This document shows, one piece after another, positions 10,118-20,599 of a stretch of DNA of 50,275 bases. Below the pieces are notes generated by a model. That model saw only the letters and a list, made by a program, of their open reading frames with translations, was not told the DNA's origin and did no database searches. Position numbers and translations under genes: made by a program. Every line of letters starts with the position of its first letter. Position 1 is the stretch's first letter. The stretch is from Succinatimonas sp. (GTDB taxonomy: Bacteria > Pseudomonadota > Gammaproteobacteria > Enterobacterales > Succinivibrionaceae): positions 1 through 50,275 of the forward strand of contig JALEXT010000033.1 in NCBI GenBank assembly GCA_022779845.1. Reading direction: 5' to 3'.

Positions 10118-11565
10118 TAAATTTCAGACTCGTGGCAAAATTGCTCGGACCGGCTTTATTGTGGTTCGGTATAAGCGCACTCATACCTGCCGCCTACTCA
10201 CTGTTTTCTCATATGCGTGCTTTTATGCCTTTTGTTTTATGTGCATTAACCGCATTGGGACTCGGATTTATCTTTAATAAGATCGGGAAAAAAAATACCA
10301 CCACACCTTCAATACGAGAACTCTTTGTTTTTACGGTGGTATTGTGGGTCTGTACAGTCTTCACAGCTGCACTGCCATTTATGCTGACCCTTAAAGATTT
10401 TTCTTTTGCCAAAGCTTTATTTGAAAGCGCTTCAGCTTTGTCTACCACCGGAGCTACGGTCATAGACAATTTGGATCTTAATCCGAAGCCTATTCTATTA
10501 TGGCGTTCAATGCTACAGTTCATCGGCGGAATAGGCTTCGTCGTTATTGCCGTAGCAGTACTTCCAAGCGCATCTATGGGAGGCATGAACCTCTTCAAAA
10601 CAGAATCATCTTCTTTTGACGGAAGAAATAAGATCACACCTCATGTCAAAACTATGGCCGGCGGTTTTTTGATCTGGTATCTGATGATGCTTTCTCTTTG
10701 CACCTTCTTCTATATTTTAGGAGGTTTTGATTTCTTTTTGGCTTTGAATACTGCCATGTCAACAGTTTCCACAGGCGGAATGATGCCTATAGATTCATCC
10801 ATGAATGTAGTCTCACCGTTTATCCAATATACCGCTATGGTGTTTATGCTGCTGGGCAGTCTGCCTTTTATGTTGATTTTAGGTTCCATATCCGGAAATT
10901 TCTTTAATTTACTAAAAGATGATCAAGTCAGAGGCTTTCTGTGCTTCATTGTAATTACTGCACTGCTGGTGGCTTTTTCACTTATATATGCAGACGATTA
11001 CTCCTTGGAGCGAGCTTTGCGTACGGCTTTTTTCAATGTAATTGCCGTAATTTCTACCACTGGATTCAATTTTGAAGATTTTACCGAATGGAATAACTTT
11101 GCATCCATACTATTCTTCATGATCCTTGCTATAGGAGGATGTTCAGGATCTACTTCAGGAGGAATTAAATTCTTCAGATTGCAAATATGTTATTCACTTA
11201 TGAAAGCACAATTTCAAAAAGCCATACATCCTCATATGGTAGCTCAGCCGAGATTTAACGGGAAAACCATTGATAACGACACGCTCTATTCCGTAGTAAC
11301 ATTTTTGGTGGCTTATTTTTTAGTTGCTTCAATTTCGGCCGCGGCCACAACTTTCTTCGATCTTAATATATTAGATGCCATTTCCGGCACATTAAGCTGT
11401 CTTTCCAATATCGGACCTGCAGTCGGAGTTTTACTGACACCTTCCACTACATTTTCGGCATTATCAGATCCTCTACTGCTCATTTTTTCCTTTGATATGA
11501 TACTAGGAAGATTAGAGATCCTCCCGGTGTTACTGTGTCTTACCAGAATGTTCTGGAGAAATTGA
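10111..11565 (+). CDS. trkH: Trk-type potassium uptake membrane subunit
   Basis: SASALSTTGATVIDN, LQFIGGIGFVVIAVAVLPS, MSTVSTGGMMP, CSGSTSGGIKFFR selectivity-loop repeats; overlaps the trkA stop. Confidence 0.94.
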   Translation: MVVNFRLVAKLLGPALLWFGISALIPAAYSLFSHMRAFMPFVLCALTALGLGFIFNKIGKKNTTTPSIRELFVFTVVLWVCTVFTAALPFMLTLKDFSFAKALFESASALSTTGATVIDNLDLNPKPILLWRSMLQFIGGIGFVVIAVAVLPSASMGGMNLFKTESSSFDGRNKITPHVKTMAGGFLIWYLMMLSLCTFFYILGGFDFFLALNTAMSTVSTGGMMPIDSSMNVVSPFIQYTAMVFMLLGSLPFMLILGSISGNFFNLLKDDQVRGFLCFIVITALLVAFSLIYADDYSLERALRTAFFNVIAVISTTGFNFEDFTEWNNFASILFFMILAIGGCSGSTSGGIKFFRLQICYSLMKAQFQKAIHPHMVAQPRFNGKTIDNDTLYSVVTFLVAYFLVASISAAATTFFDLNILDAISGTLSCLSNIGPAVGVLLTPSTTFSALSDPLLLIFSFDMILGRLEILPVLLCLTRMFWRN

Positions 11566-11593
11566 CAGCGAATCACCATTTTTCAAGAAAATC

Positions 11594-12547
11594 TTGGTCA
11601 AAAATATTATGTTAAACAATTGGATAAATGAAGCCCGTCCCCGTACTCTGATCCTAGGTGCCGCCAACTGTGCACTAGGTTGCGCCTTAGGATTCTATTA
11701 CGGAAGCGTTAACTGCTATACACTCACCACCGCATTTTTTACCGTGATCACCGGCATGTTATTACAGGTGGTGGCAAACTTCGCCAATGATTACGGCGAT
11801 GCTTACCGTCATGCCGACACACCGGATCGTTTAGGCCCTGTCAGAGCAGTAATGTCGGGAGCCATATCAATTTCTCAATTACGCAAAGGCATGGCATTAG
11901 TGATTTTATTATGCGCCTGTACAGGTGTCATTGCCGTAGGTATGGCTGTAGGAAATGATCTGCAACTTTTATCATGGTTTATTTTTTTAGGAGTTCTTTC
12001 TATTCTTGCAGCTCTCTTCTATACCCTTGGTATGGCATACGGGTATAAAGGTTTGGGAGATCTTTTTGTATTTTTATTCTTCGGCATTGTTGCAGTTACC
12101 GGATCACAAATGCTAATCACGGCAGCCAGTAATAACGGCACAGATTTTTATCCTGATACTTTTTTCCTTTCTCTAAGTCTTGGCGCAAGTTCTGTCATGG
12201 TTTTGCACGTAGCCGCAATGCGTGATATCGAAGAAGATCGCCTCCACGGAAAAAAAACCTTAGCAGCACGTTTGGGACCTGCTCTGTCGTGCATCTATCT
12301 GGCCATTATGTTCACGGGAACCGTTGCTTTTTCTGCCACAGCTTGCCTTTTATCTCATAAAGCTTGGGAGTTAGTGATCATCGGAATGTCTCTCATTCCA
12401 CTTTTTGCATCGACTGCGCGAACCATAAGATATTCAAAAGACGGGAAACGTATCGCGCCTGAACTTAAATATACTTCGCTTGGAAGCGGAATACATGCTT
12501 TGGCTTGGATCTTAGTGTTGATACTGGACTTTTGGGTATATTTTTAA
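11594..12547 (+). CDS. menA: 1,4-dihydroxy-2-naphthoate polyprenyltransferase (UbiA family)
   Basis: WINEARPRTLILGAANCALG, NFANDYGDAYRHADTPDRLGPVRAVMSG, RDIEEDRLHGKKTLAARLG. ATG at 11609 is also possible. Confidence 0.88.
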   Translation: MVKNIMLNNWINEARPRTLILGAANCALGCALGFYYGSVNCYTLTTAFFTVITGMLLQVVANFANDYGDAYRHADTPDRLGPVRAVMSGAISISQLRKGMALVILLCACTGVIAVGMAVGNDLQLLSWFIFLGVLSILAALFYTLGMAYGYKGLGDLFVFLFFGIVAVTGSQMLITAASNNGTDFYPDTFFLSLSLGASSVMVLHVAAMRDIEEDRLHGKKTLAARLGPALSCIYLAIMFTGTVAFSATACLLSHKAWELVIIGMSLIPLFASTARTIRYSKDGKRIAPELKYTSLGSGIHALAWILVLILDFWVYF

Positions 12548-12616
12548 CACCATCTATTCAAATACATGCTCAATTAACAGACAACACTGTCGTATAATGC
12601 TTGCGCAGTTTTATCT

Positions 12617-12645
12617 TTGACAATCATCCCCTGGTGGGATCTAAT
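12617..12645 (+). promoter_or_regulatory. Putative sigma70 promoter for rnb: TTGACA-17-TCTAAT
   Basis: Consensus -35 and 5/6 -10 with 17-nt spacing, upstream of rnb. Confidence 0.55.
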
Positions 12646-12674
12646 GAGAAAAATCTTTCTAACGGTCCCTCTTG

Positions 12675-12780
12675 CTGACTGCTAAAGTAGATTATTTACT
12701 CAGCTACTAACTTCCAAAATGTATGTCATTGGCAGTCAGTAGAAAAACCTGCCGGAGATCATGGAGAAAAACTTCTCCAT
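12675..12780 (+). promoter_or_regulatory. Structured rnb 5' leader: 8-bp inverted repeat (CTGACTGC/GCAGTCAG) plus hairpin ATGGAGAA-AAAC-TTCTCCAT
   Basis: Inverted repeats at 12675-12682 / 12732-12739 and hairpin 12761-12780 read directly. Confidence 0.5.
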
Positions 12781-12847
12781 TCTTATCCTGAGGAATAATT
12801 CAACTGTAAGGCTGCGCGTTAATTTTCCATTTCATCCGGAGCCTTCA

Positions 12848-14938
12848 ATGCTTTTCAACGATCCAGCGCTATCGGCACTTAAACAGCAATTTGTAAAAGA
12901 AAAAATAAAAAAAGAAGGTGTGGTCAAAGGTACTGACCGCGGCTTTGGATTTTTGGAAGCAGATCGGGAATCATATTTCATCTCCCCTGACGATATGCGC
13001 AATGTCATGCACGGAGATCGTATTCAGGCTTATATTGAAAGTGATGATCAGGGCAGACAACGAGCCAAACCGATAAAGCTTATAGACAACTTTTTAAAGC
13101 GCTTCATTGCACGTACGGTTCTGTCTCAGGGAAAATTATCGGTACTTCCGGATCACCCTAATATACATTTCCGCATTCCGGCAAAAGATCTGCGTCAAGA
13201 TAAAAATCTTCCGCTTACAAGTTCAGATTGGGTAGTTTGCAATCTTACTGCTCATGCATTAAAAAACGGACGCTTTGAAGCTGAAATTACCGAACGCATA
13301 TGCGCCAAGGACGATCCGCAAACACCTTGGATTGTATCTTTGCGTCGCTATGATCTTCCTCTTTGCGAACCGGCAGACCGTGAATTCAAATTTTTAGAAA
13401 GCAATCTTCCGCGTATTGATCTTACAGAAATACCTTTCATCACCATAGACAGCGCTCATACAGAGGATATGGATGATGCCCTGTTCATCGAAAAAACAGA
13501 AAAAGGTTTCAAATTAAAGGTAGCAATCGCAGATCCTACCGGATATATAGATGAACAGTCAGATCTGGACTCTTATGCAGCTCAAAGAGGTTTTTCAATT
13601 TATCTTCCTGGTAAAGATATCCCGATGCTTCCGCGCATTCTGTCACAGGATCTTTGCTCTTTGCGGGAAAATCAACCACGCCCGGCCTTAGTTGGCTCCT
13701 TCTTTGTAAGCAATGACGGAGCTATAGACTTTTCTCAAAGTCATTTTGAATTAGCTACTATAAAATCGCACGGAAAACTTATATACAACGATGTTTCAGA
13801 CTATCTCGAACATAAAGAAAACGCTTCTTTTACTCCATCTTCTGAAGTAGAAAAAGTTTTGCTCGATCTGGTAGATTTTACCCGTGTACGTGATAATTAC
13901 CGCGCAACTTATGCTGCTACTTTCAGAAATAAACCAGATTATGACTTTATATTAAATGCCGATGGTGCTCTTGACCATATCGAAGTAAATCATCGACGCA
14001 TAGCCAACCAAATCGTCGAAGAAAGCATGATCACTGCTAACGTCTGTGCAGGACAACTTCTGGCGGAAAAACTAAATTGCGGTATTTTCAATACCCACGC
14101 AGGTTTCGATAAAAAGAAAATTGCCGAATTAAAAGAATTGCTTGACAGTGAACACTGTCCTTATAAAGAAGAAGATTTGGAAACAATAGCAGGTTATAAC
14201 AGTATTCGCCGCTTTGCCCTGTCCTCTGAAAATAACTATATGGACAGCCGTATTCGCAGATTGCAAGAATATTCTCAAATCACCATAACACCCGCACCGC
14301 ATTTTGCCTTGGGTGTTGAAAACTATGCCACATGGACTTCGCCTATACGAAAGTACGGAGACATGATCAACCATCGCCTGTTAAAGAGTATTGCCGTAGG
14401 TACAACACATCCTAAACTTCCAGATGACAACACTTTATTCATGATGAATACCGCCAGACGCACTAACCGTATGGCAGAACGTGACGTTCGAGACTGGTTA
14501 TATGTCGACTACCTTGAACCGGAAATCGAAAAACATACCATTTTCCAAGGTGAAGTATTTGATATCTCAAGAGGCGGAATGAGAGTCACTCTTGACGATA
14601 ACGGAGCCATGATCTTCGTTCCTTTCAGCTTTATGAGTCCGGACAAAGAGTCACTGACACTGGACGGTGAACGCGGGGTAGCTTTGAAAGGTACGGAAAC
14701 AGTATTGAAATTGGGTGATCCCATTAAAGTTAAAATCATTACGGTGGACAAAGAAAATCGTTCCGTAACAGGAGCACCTGCAGAAAGTATCGGCGGCGTC
14801 ATGCTACCTGATCCGTATGCAAAACGTGACCTTCCGCGTCGTCCGTCTTTCCGTCAAAACCAAGGCAATCGCAACGACAATCAAGAGCGTAACCGCCGCT
14901 CAGATCATCACAAAGATCGCCGCTTTTCAAAACGTTGA
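12848..14938 (+). CDS. rnb: Exoribonuclease II (RNase II)
   Basis: MLFNDPALSALKQQFVKEKIKKEGVVKGTDRGFGFLEAD resembles the RNase II N-terminus more than RNase R; DSAHTEDMDDALF catalytic motif; SPIRKYGDMINHRLL; DISRGGMRV. Start 12848 preceded by GGAG. Confidence 0.88.
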   Translation: MLFNDPALSALKQQFVKEKIKKEGVVKGTDRGFGFLEADRESYFISPDDMRNVMHGDRIQAYIESDDQGRQRAKPIKLIDNFLKRFIARTVLSQGKLSVLPDHPNIHFRIPAKDLRQDKNLPLTSSDWVVCNLTAHALKNGRFEAEITERICAKDDPQTPWIVSLRRYDLPLCEPADREFKFLESNLPRIDLTEIPFITIDSAHTEDMDDALFIEKTEKGFKLKVAIADPTGYIDEQSDLDSYAAQRGFSIYLPGKDIPMLPRILSQDLCSLRENQPRPALVGSFFVSNDGAIDFSQSHFELATIKSHGKLIYNDVSDYLEHKENASFTPSSEVEKVLLDLVDFTRVRDNYRATYAATFRNKPDYDFILNADGALDHIEVNHRRIANQIVEESMITANVCAGQLLAEKLNCGIFNTHAGFDKKKIAELKELLDSEHCPYKEEDLETIAGYNSIRRFALSSENNYMDSRIRRLQEYSQITITPAPHFALGVENYATWTSPIRKYGDMINHRLLKSIAVGTTHPKLPDDNTLFMMNTARRTNRMAERDVRDWLYVDYLEPEIEKHTIFQGEVFDISRGGMRVTLDDNGAMIFVPFSFMSPDKESLTLDGERGVALKGTETVLKLGDPIKVKIITVDKENRSVTGAPAESIGGVMLPDPYAKRDLPRRPSFRQNQGNRNDNQERNRRSDHHKDRRFSKR

Positions 14939-14948
14939 TATTTAAAAA

Positions 14949-14990
14949 TTGACCTCCTCCCCCATCATTCTTATGAGTAGAGGAGGTCAA
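14949..14990 (-). terminator. prlC terminator: 11-bp perfect stem TTGACCTCCTC / GAGGAGGTCAA with T run on the minus strand
   Basis: Minus-strand reading ends ..GAGGAGGTCAATTTTTAAA; sits in the rnb/prlC convergent gap. Confidence 0.75.
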
Positions 14991-15017
14991 CCGTATGTTC
15001 TCCTTTATCTGAATAGA

Positions 15018-17078
15018 TCAGATCTTTTCTATTCCGCTTAACTTAAGCAACGCGTCAGTAGTCGGACGACGTCCTCTGAATGCAATATAAGCTTTCATGG
15101 CATCAACACTTCCGCCTACTGCCAAAATATAGTTCTTGAAATCGTCCCCGGCTGTTGAGTCAAACAAACCTTCATCCAAAAAACGCATAAAAGCATCGGC
15201 AGCCAAAACTTCAGCCCACTTATAACTGTAATAACCGGCTGCATAACCGCCTGCAAATATATGTGTAAAGCTATTAGCAAACCGCCCGTCTTCGTATTGG
15301 GGTACCACAGACATACGTTGTTTTACCTCTTTTAAAATATCCAGGATCCTGGCGCCTTGACTCTCATCGTACTCAAGGTGAATCCTCATATCAAAAACGG
15401 CAAACTCCAACTGTCTTAACATAGCCAAAGCAGATTCAAAATTTTTAGCATTTATCAGGGCATCCAATTTTTCCTTGGGCAAAGGCTCTCCACTGCCGAC
15501 TTCAGACGATAAAAACTTTAACACCTGTTCCTGCCAAGCAAAATTCTCGTTAAACTGTGAAGGAAGTTCTACGGCATCCCAAGGTACTCCATTAATTCCG
15601 GACACATCCGGTACATCTATTCTGGTCAAAAGTTGATTCAAAGCATGACCGAACTCATGGAATACAGTTACAACTTCATCATGAGTAAGTTGCGACTCAC
15701 GACCGTTAACCGGCGGGGTGAAATTGCATTCAACATAGGCAACTGGCAACTGTAAAGTACCGTCTCTGCGATACCGTCTGGTCATGCATTCATCCATCCA
15801 AGCTCCGCCCCGCTTTCCTTCTCTGGCATAAAGATCAAGAAAGAAAGAACCGATGCAACTGCCGAATTCATCATAAATATCGTAAAACTTAACTTCCGGA
15901 TCCCAAACATCCACCCCTAAATGAGGTCTGAAACTCACCTTATACAACCTGTGAGTACATTCAAATAACCCAGAAATTACTTTACTTACAGGGAAATAAC
16001 GACGTAAAGCTTCAGAATCATAAGCATACTTTTCAAGCCGTAATTTTTCTGAAAAATAAGCTAAATCCCACGGTTTCAAATCATCTACTCCGTGAGCTTT
16101 AGCATAAGCACGCAATTCTTCTACTTCACGGCGTCCTTGATTTAATGATTTATCTGCTAAATCGTAAAGAAAAGTCAAAACCTCTTCCGGACTGGCAGCC
16201 ATTTTGGTAGCCAAAGAATAATCAGCATAACTCCTGAATCCCAAAAGCAGAGCCAACTCATGACGCAATTTCAGGATCTGTTCCATGATCTGAGTATTAT
16301 CCAACTCATCAGGACGTTCCCCTAATTCTGAAGCTCTGGTTTGATAAGCCTTGTAAATTTGTTCACGCAAACTGCGATTTTCTGCATAGGTTACAAACGG
16401 TCTGTAAGAGGGAAAATCCAGAGTAAACACCCATCCTTCTAAGTTTCGTTTATCAGCCTCTGATTTTGCTAAAGATCGCACACCGTACGGCAAACCGCGT
16501 AAATCATCTTCATCTTTTATTTGCAAAACATAACTGCGAGTAGCATCCAAAACATGATTGGCAAATGACGTTTCAAGACGGGATAATTCTGCAGTAATTT
16601 CAGCATAACGATGCTGTTTTTCAGCAGTTAAATCCACACCGCTTAACACGAAATCACGTATAGAATTTTTGATAGCACGTTGTTGAGCCTTGGATAAAAG
16701 ACTAAATGAATCATCTTTTTCGATAGTCTTCATCAGCTCAAACAAAGGACGATACTGTCCGATCCAACTTGAATAAGCAGAAACAATAGGCAAACACTCT
16801 TCGTAAGCCTTTCGATACTCCGGAGTATCTTTTACACCGCTTAAATGTGATGCAACTCCCCATACTTTTGAAAAAGCATCATCAACTTCTTCCATAGGTG
16901 CTATGGCATTATCCCAAGTTGCATCTTTTCCGTGTTCTCTGCATACCCTTTCAACCGTCTCACGGCATTTGGCAATTGACTGTTCCACTGCTCTTTTAAG
17001 ATGTTCTGGTTTAATCGCAGAAAATTTTGGTAATCCATAATGACTAAGTAATGGATTGTCTTCCTGTAATTCGCTCAT
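15018..17078 (-). CDS. prlC: Oligopeptidase A (M3 metallopeptidase)
   Basis: HEFGHALNQLL zinc motif; MSELQEDNPLLSHYGLPKFSAIKPEHLKRAVEQ; ATG at 17078 preceded by AGGTGG (ORF-track GTG 9 nt upstream less likely). Confidence 0.92.
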   Translation of the reverse strand: MSELQEDNPLLSHYGLPKFSAIKPEHLKRAVEQSIAKCRETVERVCREHGKDATWDNAIAPMEEVDDAFSKVWGVASHLSGVKDTPEYRKAYEECLPIVSAYSSWIGQYRPLFELMKTIEKDDSFSLLSKAQQRAIKNSIRDFVLSGVDLTAEKQHRYAEITAELSRLETSFANHVLDATRSYVLQIKDEDDLRGLPYGVRSLAKSEADKRNLEGWVFTLDFPSYRPFVTYAENRSLREQIYKAYQTRASELGERPDELDNTQIMEQILKLRHELALLLGFRSYADYSLATKMAASPEEVLTFLYDLADKSLNQGRREVEELRAYAKAHGVDDLKPWDLAYFSEKLRLEKYAYDSEALRRYFPVSKVISGLFECTHRLYKVSFRPHLGVDVWDPEVKFYDIYDEFGSCIGSFFLDLYAREGKRGGAWMDECMTRRYRRDGTLQLPVAYVECNFTPPVNGRESQLTHDEVVTVFHEFGHALNQLLTRIDVPDVSGINGVPWDAVELPSQFNENFAWQEQVLKFLSSEVGSGEPLPKEKLDALINAKNFESALAMLRQLEFAVFDMRIHLEYDESQGARILDILKEVKQRMSVVPQYEDGRFANSFTHIFAGGYAAGYYSYKWAEVLAADAFMRFLDEGLFDSTAGDDFKNYILAVGGSVDAMKAYIAFRGRRPTTDALLKLSGIEKI

Positions 17079-17276
17079 GAATTCCACCTGATTTGTCTAG
17101 TCTTCTTCAAAAATACATGACAGCATTAAAACAATGCGTATCGCACGTCTGTCCGAGGCCACGCTTGATCTAAGGTTTTAAAATGGCTCTTTGCGCTGTG
17201 CTAAGATCTCATAAACTTTAACCTTTTTTAAATATGAATTGATCCTTATTTTTACGAAACAGGATCTAAAAAAATT

Positions 17277-19208
17277 ATGTCGGACAATAAAAAAATGATC
17301 CAACAGCGTTTAAATTCGCTGTTGTCTCTTATGACACGCGAACAATGCGATGCCGTTCTGATCGCTCATGATGACGAATATCTTTCGGAAGAACTTTCCG
17401 ACGACTGTCAACGCATACGCTACCTCACAGGTTTCACAGGTAGTGCCGGAATATGTACACTTGCACGTCCAGATATATCTAAAATCGGACAGAATGATTT
17501 CAAACTTACAGAGAAAAAAAACGATCATGTAAATTTGCAACGCTGTGCTGCTGTTTTTGTAGATGGTCGTTATACAGTACAAGCTAAAAAACAACTTAAT
17601 CCGGAATTATTCGATTCTTTTGTTATTACTGAATTAACTCCATCTGAATGGTTGTGCGCCGTTTTGCCGCGCGGTTCTAAGGTCGGAGCAGATTTAAGCT
17701 GTCTAAGCTACCGCTTTTATGAACAATTAAAAAAAGATTTATCTCATAATGATATTTCTATAATTGACTTAAAAAACAATCCAGTAGATGAAATCTGGAA
17801 AGATCGCCCCGCTCCGTCTCATACCGAAGTTGAAATTTTTCCTGATGAATACAACGGATGTCCGAGTCCGCAAAAAAGACATAATCTTTCAGAGAAATTA
17901 CACGAATTGGAGCAGGATGCCACCGTCTTGTGCGATCCGGAAAGTATCTGCTGGCTACTTAACATCAGAGGTCATGATCGCCACTGCCTGCCGGTGGTCA
18001 ACTGCCGCATGGTTGCCTACGCTAACGGTACCCTTGAGTGGTATATATCCGATGATCATTTAAACGATGACACTCAAAAACAACTTGAAGCACATATAGG
18101 CCATATCGATATATTTCCTGAAAAACGCTTTGATGAGGTGCTGGAACGACTTGGTAATTCCTCATCGGCAGTATATGTTGACCCGGAAACTGTCAATGCC
18201 CACATTCTCACCATGCTTTACAACGGCGGTGCCAAAGTCACTTTAGGAATGGGACTTTGTCAATTGCCCAAAGCTAAGAAAAATCATGTGGAAATTGCGG
18301 GAGAATACAAGGCCCATATAAAAGACGGAATTGCCATGTGTCGTTTTCTCGCCTGGCTCGACGAGTTAACCGCTATAGATAAAATGCCTTTCGATCATGA
18401 AGACTTTAAGCGACGTACCGCCGGTACTGATGAAAAAGTAATTGCTGATCGGGCTCTTTCTTTCCGTAAAGTGGAAAGCGATTTTATTGAGCCTTCTTTT
18501 GATACCATCTCCGCAATCGGTACAAACGCCGCTATGGTGCATTACAACTACGCCGAATCGGACTGCATAAAATCTATAGGCGATGGCCCTTTATACATGA
18601 TAGATTCCGGGGCCCATTACTTAGACGGGACTACTGACATTACAAGAACAGTGCTTGTAGGTCCGGGATTAACTGATGAAATGCGCCGCATGTACACGCT
18701 TGTTTTAAAAGCTCACATCGCGCTTTCTTCAGCTATATTTCCTTACGGAACATCAGGATTACAGCTTGACGCATTGGCACGACAACCTCTGTGGGAACAC
18801 GGTTGTGACTTTGCTCATGGTACAGGTCACGGTGTGGGACACTTACTTTCAGTTCACGAAGGGCCGCAAGCCATTTCATCTCATCGCAGCCTTGTTCCTT
18901 TAGAACCAGGCATGATAGTGTCTGACGAACCTGGTTTTTATAAAGAAGGTGCATTCGGTATACGTATAGAAAACCTTCTTGTTGTACAAAAATGTCAGCG
19001 TCCCGGACTTACTCACATGTTGTGTTTTTGTCCTTTAACTCTAGTTCCTATCGATACTCGTTGTCTTGATGCCGACTTACTGACACCAAAAGAGCAAGAA
19101 TGGTTAAATGATTATCATCAGAACGTCAGAAGTGTAATCACCAATGCAGCGTCCACTCTCACTGACAACGAAATTGCTTGGCTTACAAAAGCAACTCAAC
19201 CCATATAG
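17277..19208 (+). CDS. Xaa-Pro aminopeptidase (M24B, long form)
   Basis: N-terminal creatinase-like domain (RIRYLTGFTGSAG), catalytic DSGAHYLDGTTDITRT, HGTGHGVGHLLSVHEGPQ, SDEPGFYKEGAFGIRIEN. Confidence 0.92.
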   Translation: MSDNKKMIQQRLNSLLSLMTREQCDAVLIAHDDEYLSEELSDDCQRIRYLTGFTGSAGICTLARPDISKIGQNDFKLTEKKNDHVNLQRCAAVFVDGRYTVQAKKQLNPELFDSFVITELTPSEWLCAVLPRGSKVGADLSCLSYRFYEQLKKDLSHNDISIIDLKNNPVDEIWKDRPAPSHTEVEIFPDEYNGCPSPQKRHNLSEKLHELEQDATVLCDPESICWLLNIRGHDRHCLPVVNCRMVAYANGTLEWYISDDHLNDDTQKQLEAHIGHIDIFPEKRFDEVLERLGNSSSAVYVDPETVNAHILTMLYNGGAKVTLGMGLCQLPKAKKNHVEIAGEYKAHIKDGIAMCRFLAWLDELTAIDKMPFDHEDFKRRTAGTDEKVIADRALSFRKVESDFIEPSFDTISAIGTNAAMVHYNYAESDCIKSIGDGPLYMIDSGAHYLDGTTDITRTVLVGPGLTDEMRRMYTLVLKAHIALSSAIFPYGTSGLQLDALARQPLWEHGCDFAHGTGHGVGHLLSVHEGPQAISSHRSLVPLEPGMIVSDEPGFYKEGAFGIRIENLLVVQKCQRPGLTHMLCFCPLTLVPIDTRCLDADLLTPKEQEWLNDYHQNVRSVITNAASTLTDNEIAWLTKATQPI

Positions 19209-19218
19209 GAGATCCTTC

Positions 19219-20586
19219 ATGTTTTTTCACAGTAACATTGCTGGGCAGCTTTACTGTCAAACCAGGCTGCAACAACTTTCCTATATCGCAGTAGATGCGG
19301 AAAATTATTCCGTACTTGAGACACCTTCACTGTTTCATAAGCGGATGTTGCAACTCATAGCGACAGCAAAACGCAGGATCATGATGACTGTACTGTATCT
19401 GCAGGATGACGACTGCGGCCGTGAAATTTTAAACGCTTTATACGAAGCAAAAAGTCATAACCCTCATCTTTATGTAAAAATTTATGTTGATTTTCATCGT
19501 GCTCAACGCGGATTAATCGGAAAAGAACCTTCTTTAGGCAACAGTGAACTTTATTATAAAGCCGCGGAACACAGTGATAATCCCCCTTCAATATACGGAG
19601 TACCTGTAAAGAGACGTGAACTTTTCGGGGTTATGCACTTAAAAGGATGTGTCTTCGACGACACTGTTCTCTATTCAGGAGCTTCAATAAATGACGTCTA
19701 TTTGGACTTTCACGAACGTTACCGTTTGGATCGTTACCATGAAATTTGTTCTGAAAAGCTTGCTGATTCCATGTGCAATTTCGTAAATGAAGCATTTCAC
19801 ACCAACTATGCCGTTCAGGATTTTTCCCAAGGACCGGTAAAAAATGCAAAACAGATACGAGATGACATCAGAACTCTGACAAGACATTTGACTCAAACTC
19901 AATACCTATTCAAAGGAGACCATCTGCATAAAAATCAGATTGGGATCTGTCCGATTGCAGGTTTAGGGAAACGTCGTAACGCATTGAACCGAGCTATTTT
20001 ATGGATGATCGGAGCAGCCAAAAGTCACCTTTTTATCTGCACTCCTTACTTCAATCCCCCCAAGCAAGTACAACTTCAATTAGAAGCGGCATTGAAAAGC
20101 GGGGTAAAAATAACATTATTAGTCGGAGATAAAACCGCCAACGATTTTTTTATCAAGTCAGATGAAAAATTTTCCACGGTTGGAGTTGTGCCGTATATAT
20201 ATGAACAAAACCTAAGAGCATTTATGCAAAAACATCAAAAAAGCATAAACGACGGTCAGCTTGAAATAATGTTATGGAAAAACGGAGACAATACCTTCCA
20301 CGTCAAAGGTATGTTTACCGATCAAAATTATGCTCTCATTACCGGAAACAATTTAAATCCTCGTGCCTGGGGGTTGGATCTTGAAAACGGTTTATTAATT
20401 TCCGATCCTTCACATCTTTTACAGGAAAAATTCATACACGAGCAACTGTATTTACTGAAACACACTAAAAAAATTTCATCCGTTTCTGAATTAGAGTCTC
20501 CTGAACATTATCCTGAAGAAGTACAAAAAATACTCTCCAAAGTAAAAATGTTTAAAGCTTCAGTGATCATCAGACATCTGCTTTAA
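19219..20586 (+). CDS. pssA: CDP-diacylglycerol-serine O-phosphatidyltransferase (PLD superfamily)
   Basis: Two HxK motifs (MHLKGCVFDDTVLYSGASIND; FHVKGMFTDQNYALITGNNLNPRAW). Start at 19219 with AGGAG; the 19144 extension overlaps the previous gene. Confidence 0.88.
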   Translation: MFFHSNIAGQLYCQTRLQQLSYIAVDAENYSVLETPSLFHKRMLQLIATAKRRIMMTVLYLQDDDCGREILNALYEAKSHNPHLYVKIYVDFHRAQRGLIGKEPSLGNSELYYKAAEHSDNPPSIYGVPVKRRELFGVMHLKGCVFDDTVLYSGASINDVYLDFHERYRLDRYHEICSEKLADSMCNFVNEAFHTNYAVQDFSQGPVKNAKQIRDDIRTLTRHLTQTQYLFKGDHLHKNQIGICPIAGLGKRRNALNRAILWMIGAAKSHLFICTPYFNPPKQVQLQLEAALKSGVKITLLVGDKTANDFFIKSDEKFSTVGVVPYIYEQNLRAFMQKHQKSINDGQLEIMLWKNGDNTFHVKGMFTDQNYALITGNNLNPRAWGLDLENGLLISDPSHLLQEKFIHEQLYLLKHTKKISSVSELESPEHYPEEVQKILSKVKMFKASVIIRHLL

Positions 20587-20599
20587 GGTTTCCTCTCTC

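Noticed and set aside
10209-10637. 142-aa antisense ORF inside trkH
   Set aside because: Shadow ORF of a conserved membrane protein gene; no family resemblance.
19144-19218. N-terminal extension of the pssA ORF overlapping the aminopeptidase gene
   Set aside because: ATG at 19219 has a good AGGAG; the upstream part is an out-of-frame reading of the previous gene.
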